A stretch of 5,155 nt of DNA from an uncultured Planctomycetaceae bacterium (GTDB lineage Bacteria > Planctomycetota > Planctomycetia > Planctomycetales > Planctomycetaceae), in NCBI GenBank assembly GCA_903898975.1, contig CAIUHT010000653.1, forward strand, positions 1 to 5,155. Direction: 5' to 3'. Every line of letters starts with the position of its first letter. Positions within the stretch are counted from its first letter, which is position 1. This document shows positions 1-5,155 of the stretch, one piece after another. The notes under the pieces were generated by a model. It ran no database searches, was not told the origin of the DNA, and worked only from the letters and a program-made list of their open reading frames with translations. The translations under genes were made by a program, and so were the position numbers.

Positions 1-36
1 AACCTGCGCGATCTCCACGCACAGAGAGGCCCGCAT
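1..36 (-). CDS. Possible start of a further minus-strand gene, cut by left edge
   Basis: An ATG at 36-34 opens a frame that stays open for the 12 codons left in the window and reads MRASLCVEIAQV. An in-frame TGA lies just upstream at 45-43, so this ATG would be the first possible start. A GGGGTGA stretch about seven bases before the ATG could serve as a ribosome binding site. It lies in the same direction as every other gene here, 150 bases after the aminotransferase stop. Twelve codons are far too few to identify a product or to prove that it is a gene. Confidence 0.22.
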   Translation of the reverse strand, partial: MRASLCVEIAQV

Positions 37-47
37 GGTATGTCACC

Positions 48-87
48 CCAGACCGGTGCGCCCATCGCCAGACCGGTCCGCTCACCG
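48..87. repeat. Two-unit 20-bp tandem repeat
   Basis: Two adjacent 20-base units, 48-67 and 68-87, both begin with ccagaccggt and match at 17 of 20 positions. They sit in the non-coding stretch between the aminotransferase stop and the possible gene at the left edge. The repeat could be a chance local duplication or a pair of protein-binding sites upstream of that gene. No known site is recognised. Confidence 0.5.
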
Positions 88-154
88 TTATGCCGATGCG
101 CCCCACGTCGGAACGCCTGGGCCCTGCGCCCCGCCTCGCACCGCGCACCCCACC

Positions 155-181
155 GCGCGGGGCACGGTCGTGCCACCGCGC
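155..181 (-). terminator. Strong stem-loop just after the aminotransferase stop
   Basis: Bases 155-166 (gcgcggggcacg) pair with 169-174 (cgtgcc) and 176-181 (ccgcgc), leaving one unpaired A at 175. Allowing a realistic four-base loop, this gives about eleven mostly G-C pairs. The hairpin begins only five bases beyond the aminotransferase stop codon. Its position suits a 3'-end structure that stops transcription or protects the mRNA. No T-run follows it in the minus direction, so it is not a classical intrinsic terminator. Confidence 0.45.
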
Positions 182-186
182 CCGCC

Positions 187-1398
187 TCAGATCTCGGGGG
201 AAGTGTCGGGCCCGCCGGTCTGTTGGCTCCACCACTCCCGCAGTGCCTCCCGATGCTGCCAGATCCGCGCGCAACCGGCGACCACCTGCCCCCACGCCGG
301 GGGAGATTCCAGCAACACCGGGTGATGCAGTGTCAGCACCGTTTCGTCGGCGAGCGTGGCGCACGGAAGCGGGGTCGCCGCCCGGTACCGGCGGGAGGCA
401 TGTGTCTTGTGCAGGGCCCGCAGGCCGCCATCCAGTGCCAGCCCCTCGGCCCGCGCTGCCCGTGTCAGCAGACCGCGGGGTAACTCAGCCCCCCCGGCGT
501 AGCGCAGGCCCAGCTTGTAATAGACCGCGGTGGAGTCGGTGGTGGGGGTGAACAGCGGGGTCAACATCCCGCTGGGCCAGTCGGCGGGGCTGTGGGCCAA
601 CCGCTGCCGCAGCCACTCGACCGCCTCGGCCCGCCGGACGTTCTCCTCGGGGAGGCGAGCCAACTGCGGGAGCAGTGCGGCCGCCTGCATTTCCGACATC
701 GGGAAGGCGTCGTTCCCCCGCTGGGTGTAGAGCCTCAGGCGCTGGGCGATCTCGGGCTGATTCGTCAGCACGGCCCCGCCCCGCCCGGCGGTCAGCAGTT
801 TGCTCCCACCGAAACTGAGCGTGGCGACATCGCCCCAACCCCCGGCGATCCGTCCCTGCACGGTGGCCAGTGGAGCCTGGCAGGCATCTTCGAGCACCCC
901 CACCCCCGTGCCGCGCAGCAGTTCGGTCAGCCTCCGCATATCGACCTGCGCGCCGTGCAGGTGCGAGGCGATCACCGCCTTGGTGCGCGGGGTGAGAGCC
1001 GAGGGGACCAGCGAGACATCGAGGGCGAACGTGTCGGGGCAGACATCGACCAGCACCGGGGTCGCCCCCAGGGCGAGCACGTCCTGAAAGTTCCCCTTGA
1101 AGTCGTACGCCGAGAGAAGGACTTCGTCGTCCGCCCGAACCCCCAACGCCCGCAGGGCGAGTTCGACCGCGGCGGTCCCGCTGCAGGTCAACTGCACATG
1201 CTCGCGCTGCATCGCCTGGCGGAGCGCTTCCGCCAGGCGGCCGCACCAGGGACCGTGATAGCGTCCCCACGAGCCATCGCGGATTGCCTCGTGAAGCGCC
1301 TCGGTCAGCCACGGTTCGCTGCGGGGCCACGGAGGCGGGCCCGCAGGACGCGATGGCTGGCCCCCCAACAGGGCGGGGCGATTGGGAGCGGCACTCAT
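187..1398 (-). CDS. DegT/DnrJ/EryC1/StrS-family PLP-dependent aminotransferase
   Basis: This is a 403-residue cytosolic, fold-type I pyridoxal-phosphate enzyme of the family that transaminates keto-sugars and cyclitols, usually with glutamate or glutamine as amino donor. Visible family marks, in order, are a Gly-Gly-x-Pro-x-Arg start (residues 12-17), GRYHGP (45-50), the cofactor phosphate-binding SGTAAVELAL (73-82), SHLHGA (145-150), EDACQA with Asp171 for the pyridine nitrogen, and SFGGSK with Lys200 as the Schiff-base lysine in front of a Gly-rich GRGG. The Asp-Lys spacing of 29 is normal for the family. Length is typical and no key residue is missing. The N-terminus resembles the 3-amino-5-hydroxybenzoate-synthase-like branch, but the substrate cannot be read from sequence. 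I chose the ATG at 1398, preceded by a weak GGGG; a GTG four codons upstream at 1410 is the alternative. No sugar-pathway genes are adjacent. A hairpin follows the stop. Confidence 0.93.
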   Translation of the reverse strand: MSAAPNRPALLGGQPSRPAGPPPWPRSEPWLTEALHEAIRDGSWGRYHGPWCGRLAEALRQAMQREHVQLTCSGTAAVELALRALGVRADDEVLLSAYDFKGNFQDVLALGATPVLVDVCPDTFALDVSLVPSALTPRTKAVIASHLHGAQVDMRRLTELLRGTGVGVLEDACQAPLATVQGRIAGGWGDVATLSFGGSKLLTAGRGGAVLTNQPEIAQRLRLYTQRGNDAFPMSEMQAAALLPQLARLPEENVRRAEAVEWLRQRLAHSPADWPSGMLTPLFTPTTDSTAVYYKLGLRYAGGAELPRGLLTRAARAEGLALDGGLRALHKTHASRRYRAATPLPCATLADETVLTLHHPVLLESPPAWGQVVAGCARIWQHREALREWWSQQTGGPDTSPEI

Positions 1399-1642
1399 CG
1401 GTGGCCCCACGCGGTGCCCGCGATGGTGGTGCCTGTGCAGACTGCGTCACACACTTCGCGACCGGCCGCTGCGCCGGGCCACACCCTGCCTGGCAACCGC
1501 AACGGAGAGCGACGCTGTCGGGCCAGCTTCGGCGTGACGGGCATTGGGCCAAGTCCCGGGCGACGCACCGCGCGAGCGGTCGTGGTAAGCACCGGGAAGT
1601 GGCGAAAAGCCCAGGCAGGGACTCCCGCAGGCTGCGGAGCGC
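1399..1642. other. Gap between cysE and the aminotransferase, with a small stem-loop
   Basis: This 244-base stretch holds no convincing gene. Near the cysE stop, ccgcag (1625-1630) and ctgcgg (1632-1637) form an inverted repeat. In the minus direction it is followed by G/C-rich sequence and a TTTT at about 1604-1607, some 15 or more bases later, so it is at best a weak terminator for cysE. A smaller hairpin, accgc/gcggt with a four-base loop, lies at 1567-1580. A 49-codon open frame (1544-1395) overlaps the aminotransferase start as ATGA but shows no coding evidence. I see no clear promoter. Confidence 0.4.
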
Positions 1643-2575
1643 TCACCGTTCGCGGAACCGGAGGCTGGGCTTTTCGACCGTGACGATGGTGTTGGGGGGG
1701 ACGCTGCGATTGAGCGACACCGAGGCCCCAATCGCCGAGCCCGCCCCGACCACCGTGTCGCCCCCCAGCACGGTGGCGTTGGCGTAGATCACCACATGGT
1801 GTTCGATGGTGGGGTGCCGCTTGCGGCCCCGGATGATGTTCCCCGCCGCGTCGCGGGGGAACGACAGGGCCCCCAGCGTCACTCCCTGGTAGAGCGTCAC
1901 ATGCTCGGCGATATCGCAGGTTTCGCCAATCACAACCCCGGTTCCATGATCGATGAAGAACGAAGGACCGATGCGGGCCCCGGGGTGGATGTCGATGCCA
2001 GTCCGGCTGTGGGCCCACTCGGTCATCATGCGGGGGATGACGGGGACCTTGAGGTCGTAGAGTTCGTGGGCCAGGCGCTGCACGGTGATCGCTTCGAGCC
2101 CGGGATAGCAGAAGATGATTTCGTCGAGGCTGGTCGCCGCCGGGTCGCCATCGAAGGCCGCCTGCACATCGCTGGCCAGCAGGGCCCGCACAACGGGCAG
2201 CCGCCGGAGGAACTGCACGGTCTTCGCCTGGCCCAGCGCTTCAAAATCGACCTCGGTCCCGACGCCGCACTCGGTCTTCAGGTTCAGGTCGTGTTCGTGG
2301 CGGAGCGCCCGGGCGATCTGCTGGGTCAACGCGTCGTGCAGACCGTCGATCAGGTTGCCCACGTGGTAGGCGACATTGCCCTGGTGCAGGTTCTGCCGCC
2401 GGCGGTAACCCGGGAAGAGAACTTCCTTCAGGTCATCGAGAATCTCGATCACCCCCGTGAGACTGGGGAGGGGGCAATGCCCCAGGTGATTGATCTTCCC
2501 GATCGACTGGTAGGTCGCCAGGATCTGCTGCGTCAGCTCGGGAAGGTCTTCCTTCATGCGTACGTCGGTGGCCAA
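1643..2575 (-). CDS. cysE: Serine O-acetyltransferase (CysE/EpsC type)
   Basis: This cytosolic enzyme transfers acetyl from acetyl-CoA to L-serine, giving O-acetylserine, the carbon skeleton for cysteine. With the TTG start it has 310 residues. Residues 1-180 are the helical N-terminal SAT domain in its long form. Residues 190-300 are the left-handed beta-helix of hexapeptide repeats. The catalytic pair matches E. coli Asp143/His158: Asp195 in GIDIHPGA and His210 in DHGTG, 15 apart in both. His254 in RKRHPTI matches the third active-site histidine region. The loop between GVTLGAL and that histidine is about nine or ten residues longer than in E. coli, as in the Bacteroides-like branch. The C-terminus stops at FRER, without the usual GVPAR segment or a terminal Ile. 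The start is TTG at 2575, six bases after AAGGAGG; the ATG at 2557 lies 24 bases away from it. The next gene downstream is not metabolically linked. Confidence 0.95.
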   Translation of the reverse strand: MATDVRMKEDLPELTQQILATYQSIGKINHLGHCPLPSLTGVIEILDDLKEVLFPGYRRRQNLHQGNVAYHVGNLIDGLHDALTQQIARALRHEHDLNLKTECGVGTEVDFEALGQAKTVQFLRRLPVVRALLASDVQAAFDGDPAATSLDEIIFCYPGLEAITVQRLAHELYDLKVPVIPRMMTEWAHSRTGIDIHPGARIGPSFFIDHGTGVVIGETCDIAEHVTLYQGVTLGALSFPRDAAGNIIRGRKRHPTIEHHVVIYANATVLGGDTVVGAGSAIGASVSLNRSVPPNTIVTVEKPSLRFRER

Positions 2576-2581
2576 GCCACA

Positions 2582-2588
2582 CCTCCTT
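2582..2588 (-). promoter_or_regulatory. Strong Shine-Dalgarno sequence that sets the cysE start
   Basis: On the minus strand AAGGAGG, extended to AAGGAGGTG, matches the end of 16S rRNA over about nine bases. It lies six bases before an in-frame TTG at 2575-2573, an ideal spacing. The first in-frame ATG (2557) is 24 bases away, too far to use this site. The site therefore argues for a TTG start that adds MATDVR to the protein, and it argues against the longer in-frame extension up to 2674. Confidence 0.75.
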
Positions 2589-2722
2589 CGTCTGCTCGTC
2601 TCACCGCTCTCCCTCGCGGTGACTCCCCGGGCTCGCTCAGAGAGCGTCCCACTCCTCCTCGGCCCGGGCGGCACAGTCCACCCAGGCTCCTCATCTTGCC
2701 GGTTTTACCCGGCCGAGTCCAG

Positions 2723-2740
2723 ATTGACAGGCCGTGCAAT
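2723..2740. promoter_or_regulatory. 18-bp interrupted palindrome upstream of cysE
   Basis: The sequence attgacaggccgtgcaat has the symmetric form ATTG-N3-GGCC-N3-CAAT, with 12 of 18 positions obeying the dyad. It is centred about 155 bases upstream of the cysE start. The spacing and symmetry resemble a dimeric-regulator operator, but no regulator family is recognised and chance is a real alternative. Confidence 0.25.
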
Positions 2741-2866
2741 CGGCGCAGGCGCCCGGTTGGGAACTTGCCCTTCCACCATCGGCACAGTGAGCCTGCCGGT
2801 TGAACCGAAAGCGCGGGAGACCGGGCCAAGTCGTCTCGAACCGACCCCCCAGGCACCGACGGGCCC

Positions 2867-2896
2867 CGACTGCGACCGCGACTGCGACCACGACTC
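2867..2896. repeat. Five-unit CGACNN hexamer repeat
   Basis: Five consecutive hexamers (cgactg, cgaccg, cgactg, cgacca, cgactc) share CGAC at the first four positions, and the 10-base string gactgcgacc recurs exactly at 2868 and 2880. It lies 55 to 84 bases beyond the stop of the exported protein, outside any supported gene. It looks like a small slipped-strand repeat; a function in the 3' untranslated RNA is not evident. Confidence 0.6.
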
Positions 2897-2950
2897 CCTC
2901 CCGCTGGACGGACGGCGGGCGTTTCTCTCCCGGCTCAAGTCGCCTGCGGG

Positions 2951-4144
2951 TTACTGCAGAAAGAAAAACCGCTCGACTTCAGAGACCCGCTTGGGGTCTT
3001 TTTTACGCAGCTCTTCGACCAGCTCGCGCCCCTTGATGACGTGGGGCGGGGGCTCGGTGGCTCCCTCGGGCAGGTCTTTGCTGCTGGCGATCAGGTAGCG
3101 GATCATCGCCCGGCGGATCGACGGAATGTCGAACCCCTTGGTCCCGTACAGCCCCAGGATCCGGTCCTGCAGGCTCCAGTCTTTCCAGCGGGCCAGGTCG
3201 TTGATCACGATGTCGCACAACGCGGGGCGATCAATCAGCGTTCGCATCGTTTTCAGCACCCGCTCGTGGGGCACCTGCTCGGCCCCATACGACCAGATGA
3301 ACCGCAGCGCCTGCACAGCCGCGTAGGTTTCGTGGAACGGGGTCTGCGGGTCGGCGATCTTGGTCTGTTCCAGGAAATCGACCCCCGGCTCACCCGCCAG
3401 GTACAGGTAGCCTCCCATCGCCCCCTCGATGCCAATCCGCACTTCGTCGGTCGAGGGCTCGATGAACTGCTTCAGAAACTCCCGGTCACTGGCGTTCCCC
3501 GCCAGCCCCAGCATCATCCCGTAGAGACCACGCCGGGAGGCGGGCACCCCCTCGTCGGTCAGCCACTCCCGCAGCTTCAGCCGATCGAACCCCCCCTTGG
3601 CTTTCTGCACATCCTGGAACTGCGCCCCGGCGAACTCGCCGAACGCATCCTCGGCGATCGCCTCGGTGGGATGCTGCAGGTAACCGGCATAGAACTCGAG
3701 GCGCTGGGCGGTTGGGGTGTCTCGCGGGGGCGAACTCTTCAGGTACTTCACCGCTTCGGGAGAGCCCGGCGTGCGGAAGACCCAGTCGAGCTTGCCCGAG
3801 GTGGTCGAGGCGAACCACAACTCGAGCGTCCCCTTCGGCCCCGGCCGGACAATGGGAATGGTGATCTGCGCTTTTTTCTCAGGGCCCTGCCCGTCGTCCT
3901 TGAGCAACTCGAGCACTTCGAAGGTGGTGCTCCCCGGGTCATCCCCCTCGGCCGGTGTCGACTTCTGCCAACTCACCACAGCCACCACCTGAGCCAGCGC
4001 GTACTGCTCTCCCAGCGTCGGCCCCTGCTGCGTGCAGAAGGGACACCCCTGCGCCACGCGGACCGTGCCTGGGGCCAGCAGCAGCAGCGCCACCAGCAGG
4101 CTCGCCACCCGCCTTAAAATCCCTCTTGAGTCATCCCGTCCCAT
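2951..4144 (-). CDS. Exported CPFC-motif protein with HEAT-like helical domain, function unknown
   Basis: I do not recognise a named function. The 397-residue product starts with a positively charged segment, a hydrophobic core (residues 13-25, rich in Leu/Ala/Val) and a likely signal-peptidase site before Cys34. The mature protein would thus begin CPFC (34-37). Residues 45-125 are beta-rich (AQVVAVVSW, TTFEVLELL, ITIPIV, GTLELWFAS). With a cysteine at the mature N-terminus this recalls NTR/TIMP-like OB-fold domains, though that is inference. Residues 145-355 are amphipathic helix pairs of HEAT-like character (for example GLYGMMLGLAG, DLARWKDWSLQDRILGLYG). The tail is charged, then FFFLQ. I chose the ATG at 4144, 11 bases after GAGG; a GTG at 4156 would add four residues. 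The next gene upstream is a paralogue with the same tail. The product is probably periplasmic or cell-surface. Cys34 does not fit a lipobox well (Ala-Gln-Gly before it). Confidence 0.85.
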   Translation of the reverse strand: MGRDDSRGILRRVASLLVALLLLAPGTVRVAQGCPFCTQQGPTLGEQYALAQVVAVVSWQKSTPAEGDDPGSTTFEVLELLKDDGQGPEKKAQITIPIVRPGPKGTLELWFASTTSGKLDWVFRTPGSPEAVKYLKSSPPRDTPTAQRLEFYAGYLQHPTEAIAEDAFGEFAGAQFQDVQKAKGGFDRLKLREWLTDEGVPASRRGLYGMMLGLAGNASDREFLKQFIEPSTDEVRIGIEGAMGGYLYLAGEPGVDFLEQTKIADPQTPFHETYAAVQALRFIWSYGAEQVPHERVLKTMRTLIDRPALCDIVINDLARWKDWSLQDRILGLYGTKGFDIPSIRRAMIRYLIASSKDLPEGATEPPPHVIKGRELVEELRKKDPKRVSEVERFFFLQ

Positions 4145-4188
4145 CACCACCCGCACCTCGTCTCAAGAGGGGAACCGAGAGAGCCGCC

Positions 4189-4266
4189 CTGACCGCACGC
4201 CGCTGACCAACGGGCGGTCAGTTCCAACCCGACTGTCGCCTCACCCGCCAGAGTCGGGGCGGTTGG
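4189..4266. other. Two adjacent stem-loops in the spacer between the paralogues
   Basis: The first is ctgaccgc (4189-4196) against gcggtcag (4214-4221), an 8-bp perfect stem with a 17-base loop. The second is cccgact (4228-4234) against agtcggg (4252-4258), a 7-bp stem also with a 17-base loop. It can be extended by ccaa (4224-4227) pairing with ttgg (4263-4266) across a four-base bulge. They lie 47 or more bases after the stop of the upstream paralogue and 45 or more bases before the start of the downstream one. No T-run follows, so terminator, leader structure and chance all remain open. Confidence 0.35.
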
Positions 4267-4312
4267 CGGGCTGCCGCAGAATCGCCGCCCCCATCGCAGC
4301 CAGCGCTCTCGC

Positions 4313-5155
4313 CTACTGCAGGAAGAAAAACTTCTCGGCCTCGGCGACCAGCTTGGGGTCGCGTTTCCGCAGGGTTTCGAGCTGTTCTTTCGCCTGCGTG
4401 ACATGCTCGGGCACTTTCTCGCCCCCACCGGCGGGGAGGTCCTTGGTGCAGGCGATCAGGAATCGCACGATCGAGCGCTTGACCGCGGGAACGTCGAAGC
4501 CCTCGGCTCCGTAGAGTTCGAGCAGTCGCTCACGAATGCTCCAGTCTTTCATCCGGGCCAGGTCGGCGATGGTCAGATCAGCCATCTCCGGGCGTTTTTC
4601 CAGCAGCACCCGCAGCGACTTCTTGAGCCGGTCGAGTGGAATGCTTCCCGCGCCGTACGAGTTCAGAAACAGCACCGCCTGCCGGGCGGCATAGGTTTCG
4701 CTGAACGGGACCTTGGTGTCTTCGATCTTGGTCTTTTCGATCAGTTCGAGCCCCGCTTCACCTTTCAGCAGCAGGTAGCCCCCCATCACGCCGTCGATTC
4801 CAAGCCGGTAGTCGTCCGATTTCTCGACAATGCGAGCCTCCATAATCGCCGCATCTTCGGGCTTGCCACACAGCCCCAGCATCAGCCCGTACAGCCCCAG
4901 CCGGCCGGCCGAGGTCTTGGGATCGGCGACCCATTTCTTCAGCTTTTCACGCGGCATCTTGTCGGCGATCTGCGTGATGTCTTTGTACGGGGCATTGGCG
5001 AATTCCTGGTAGGCGTCGCCAGCGATCTGCGGATCGGCCGACTCCAGGAACTTCAGGAAGTAAGCGAGCCGGGTGGTGGAGGCGGTCTCGGGCGAAGGAG
5101 CTTGCCGCATGTACTGGTAGAGCCCTTCGGTCACTTCCAGCGGGTTCCCCCACTC
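4313..5155 (-). CDS. Paralogue of the exported helical-repeat protein, 5' end outside the window
   Basis: 280 residues and a TAG stop are visible, and the frame is open through the right edge (the first visible residues are EWGNPLE). The fragment lines up without large gaps with residue 120 to the end of the neighbouring paralogue, with roughly half the residues alike by eye. Shared blocks include GLYG-x-MLGL, MGGYL, ETYAA, DLAR-x-KDWS and the tail FFFLQ. What is seen is therefore the HEAT-like helical domain. The signal peptide, CPFC motif and beta-rich domain, if present, lie upstream outside the window (about 120 codons expected). A GTG at 5134 is only an internal Val codon within the shared region and is not a credible start. 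Function is unknown; export is inferred from the paralogue. The spacer to the next gene is 168 bases, so co-transcription is possible but not shown. Confidence 0.87.
   Translation of the reverse strand, partial: EWGNPLEVTEGLYQYMRQAPSPETASTTRLAYFLKFLESADPQIAGDAYQEFANAPYKDITQIADKMPREKLKKWVADPKTSAGRLGLYGLMLGLCGKPEDAAIMEARIVEKSDDYRLGIDGVMGGYLLLKGEAGLELIEKTKIEDTKVPFSETYAARQAVLFLNSYGAGSIPLDRLKKSLRVLLEKRPEMADLTIADLARMKDWSIRERLLELYGAEGFDVPAVKRSIVRFLIACTKDLPAGGGEKVPEHVTQAKEQLETLRKRDPKLVAEAEKFFFLQ

Larger units (their letters stand above)
2576..2950. other. 375-base non-coding stretch between the exported protein and cysE
   Basis: No gene is supported here; the open frames crossing it are low-complexity Arg/Pro/Gly or Val-Ala strings. 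It contains the cysE ribosome binding site, an 18-bp dyad (2723-2740), a small hairpin gccgg/ccggc at 2698-2713, a CGACNN hexamer run (2867-2896) and a weak stem cccgc/gcggg at 2900-2919. The last lies about 30 bases after the exported-protein stop, with no T-run. No standard -35/-10 pair with good spacing was found in the minus direction. Confidence 0.5.

Noticed and set aside
485..1552. Minus-strand open frame of 355 codons in another frame over the aminotransferase
   Set aside because: Overlaps the true gene almost completely and shows only low-complexity Arg/Gly/Pro sequence.
592..1683. Plus-strand open frame of 363 codons opposite the aminotransferase
   Set aside because: Antisense shadow. 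The minus frame carries the full set of PLP aminotransferase motifs, and the plus translation is a compositionally biased Arg/Pro/Gly string.
2576..2674. 33-residue N-terminal extension of cysE
   Set aside because: The segment is Arg/Ser/Gly-rich, unlike family N-termini, and the strong ribosome binding site lies inside it, pointing to a start at 2575.
2724..2729. TTGACA resembling a plus-strand -35 box
   Set aside because: No matching -10 hexamer lies 16-18 bases downstream and no plus-strand gene is supported; it is part of the dyad instead.
1796..2803. Plus-strand open frame of 335 codons opposite cysE
   Set aside because: Antisense shadow of an unmistakable serine acetyltransferase, running on into non-coding sequence.
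4040..4060. Lipobox at the signal-peptide end of the exported protein
   Set aside because: The residues before Cys34 are Ala-Gln-Gly; Gln at -2 does not fit the lipobox, so ordinary signal-peptidase cleavage is preferred.
3041..4117. Plus-strand open frame of 358 codons opposite the exported protein
   Set aside because: It is the antisense shadow of a well-supported minus-strand gene in GC-rich DNA. Its translation has no recognisable domain, and the minus frame has a paralogue alongside.
1..5155. CRISPR array, tRNA, rRNA, insertion sequence or prophage signs
   Set aside because: No regularly spaced repeat array, cloverleaf, rRNA-like stretch, transposase or terminal inverted repeats were seen on either strand.

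Overview
The window is GC-rich (roughly two thirds G+C by eye). All supportable genes lie on the minus strand, so they read right to left. The gaps between them are long (about 150 to 375 bases), which suggests separate transcription units rather than one tight operon. The gene content points to a member of the Planctomycetota. In particular there are two related secreted proteins, one of which carries a Cys-Pro-Phe-Cys motif straight after its signal peptide, a pattern I associate with that phylum. There is also a long-form serine acetyltransferase with an extended active-site loop. This taxonomic call is an inference from protein style; no rRNA or marker gene is present.

Layout from the right edge, in transcription order: (1) 5155-4313, the 3' part of an exported helical-repeat protein, cut by the window edge; (2) 4144-2951, a full-length paralogue of it with a signal peptide, a CPFC motif, a beta-rich N-terminal domain and a HEAT-like helical C-terminal domain; (3) a 375-base non-coding stretch with a hexamer repeat and an 18-bp dyad; (4) 2575-1643, serine O-acetyltransferase (CysE/EpsC type), best started at a TTG behind a near-perfect Shine-Dalgarno sequence; (5) a 244-base gap; (6) 1398-187, a DegT/DnrJ/EryC1/StrS-family PLP-dependent aminotransferase; (7) a strong stem-loop, a short tandem repeat, and possibly the first 12 codons of another minus-strand gene running off the left edge.

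The genes do not form an obvious pathway. CysE makes O-acetylserine for cysteine synthesis. The aminotransferase is of the sugar/cyclitol type but has no visible sugar-pathway neighbour. The two exported proteins clearly arose by duplication and have no function I can name. They are the most interesting part of the window: a tandem pair with near-identical C-terminal tails (both ending FFFLQ) and paired stem-loops in the spacer between them. I see no tRNA, rRNA, CRISPR array or mobile element.
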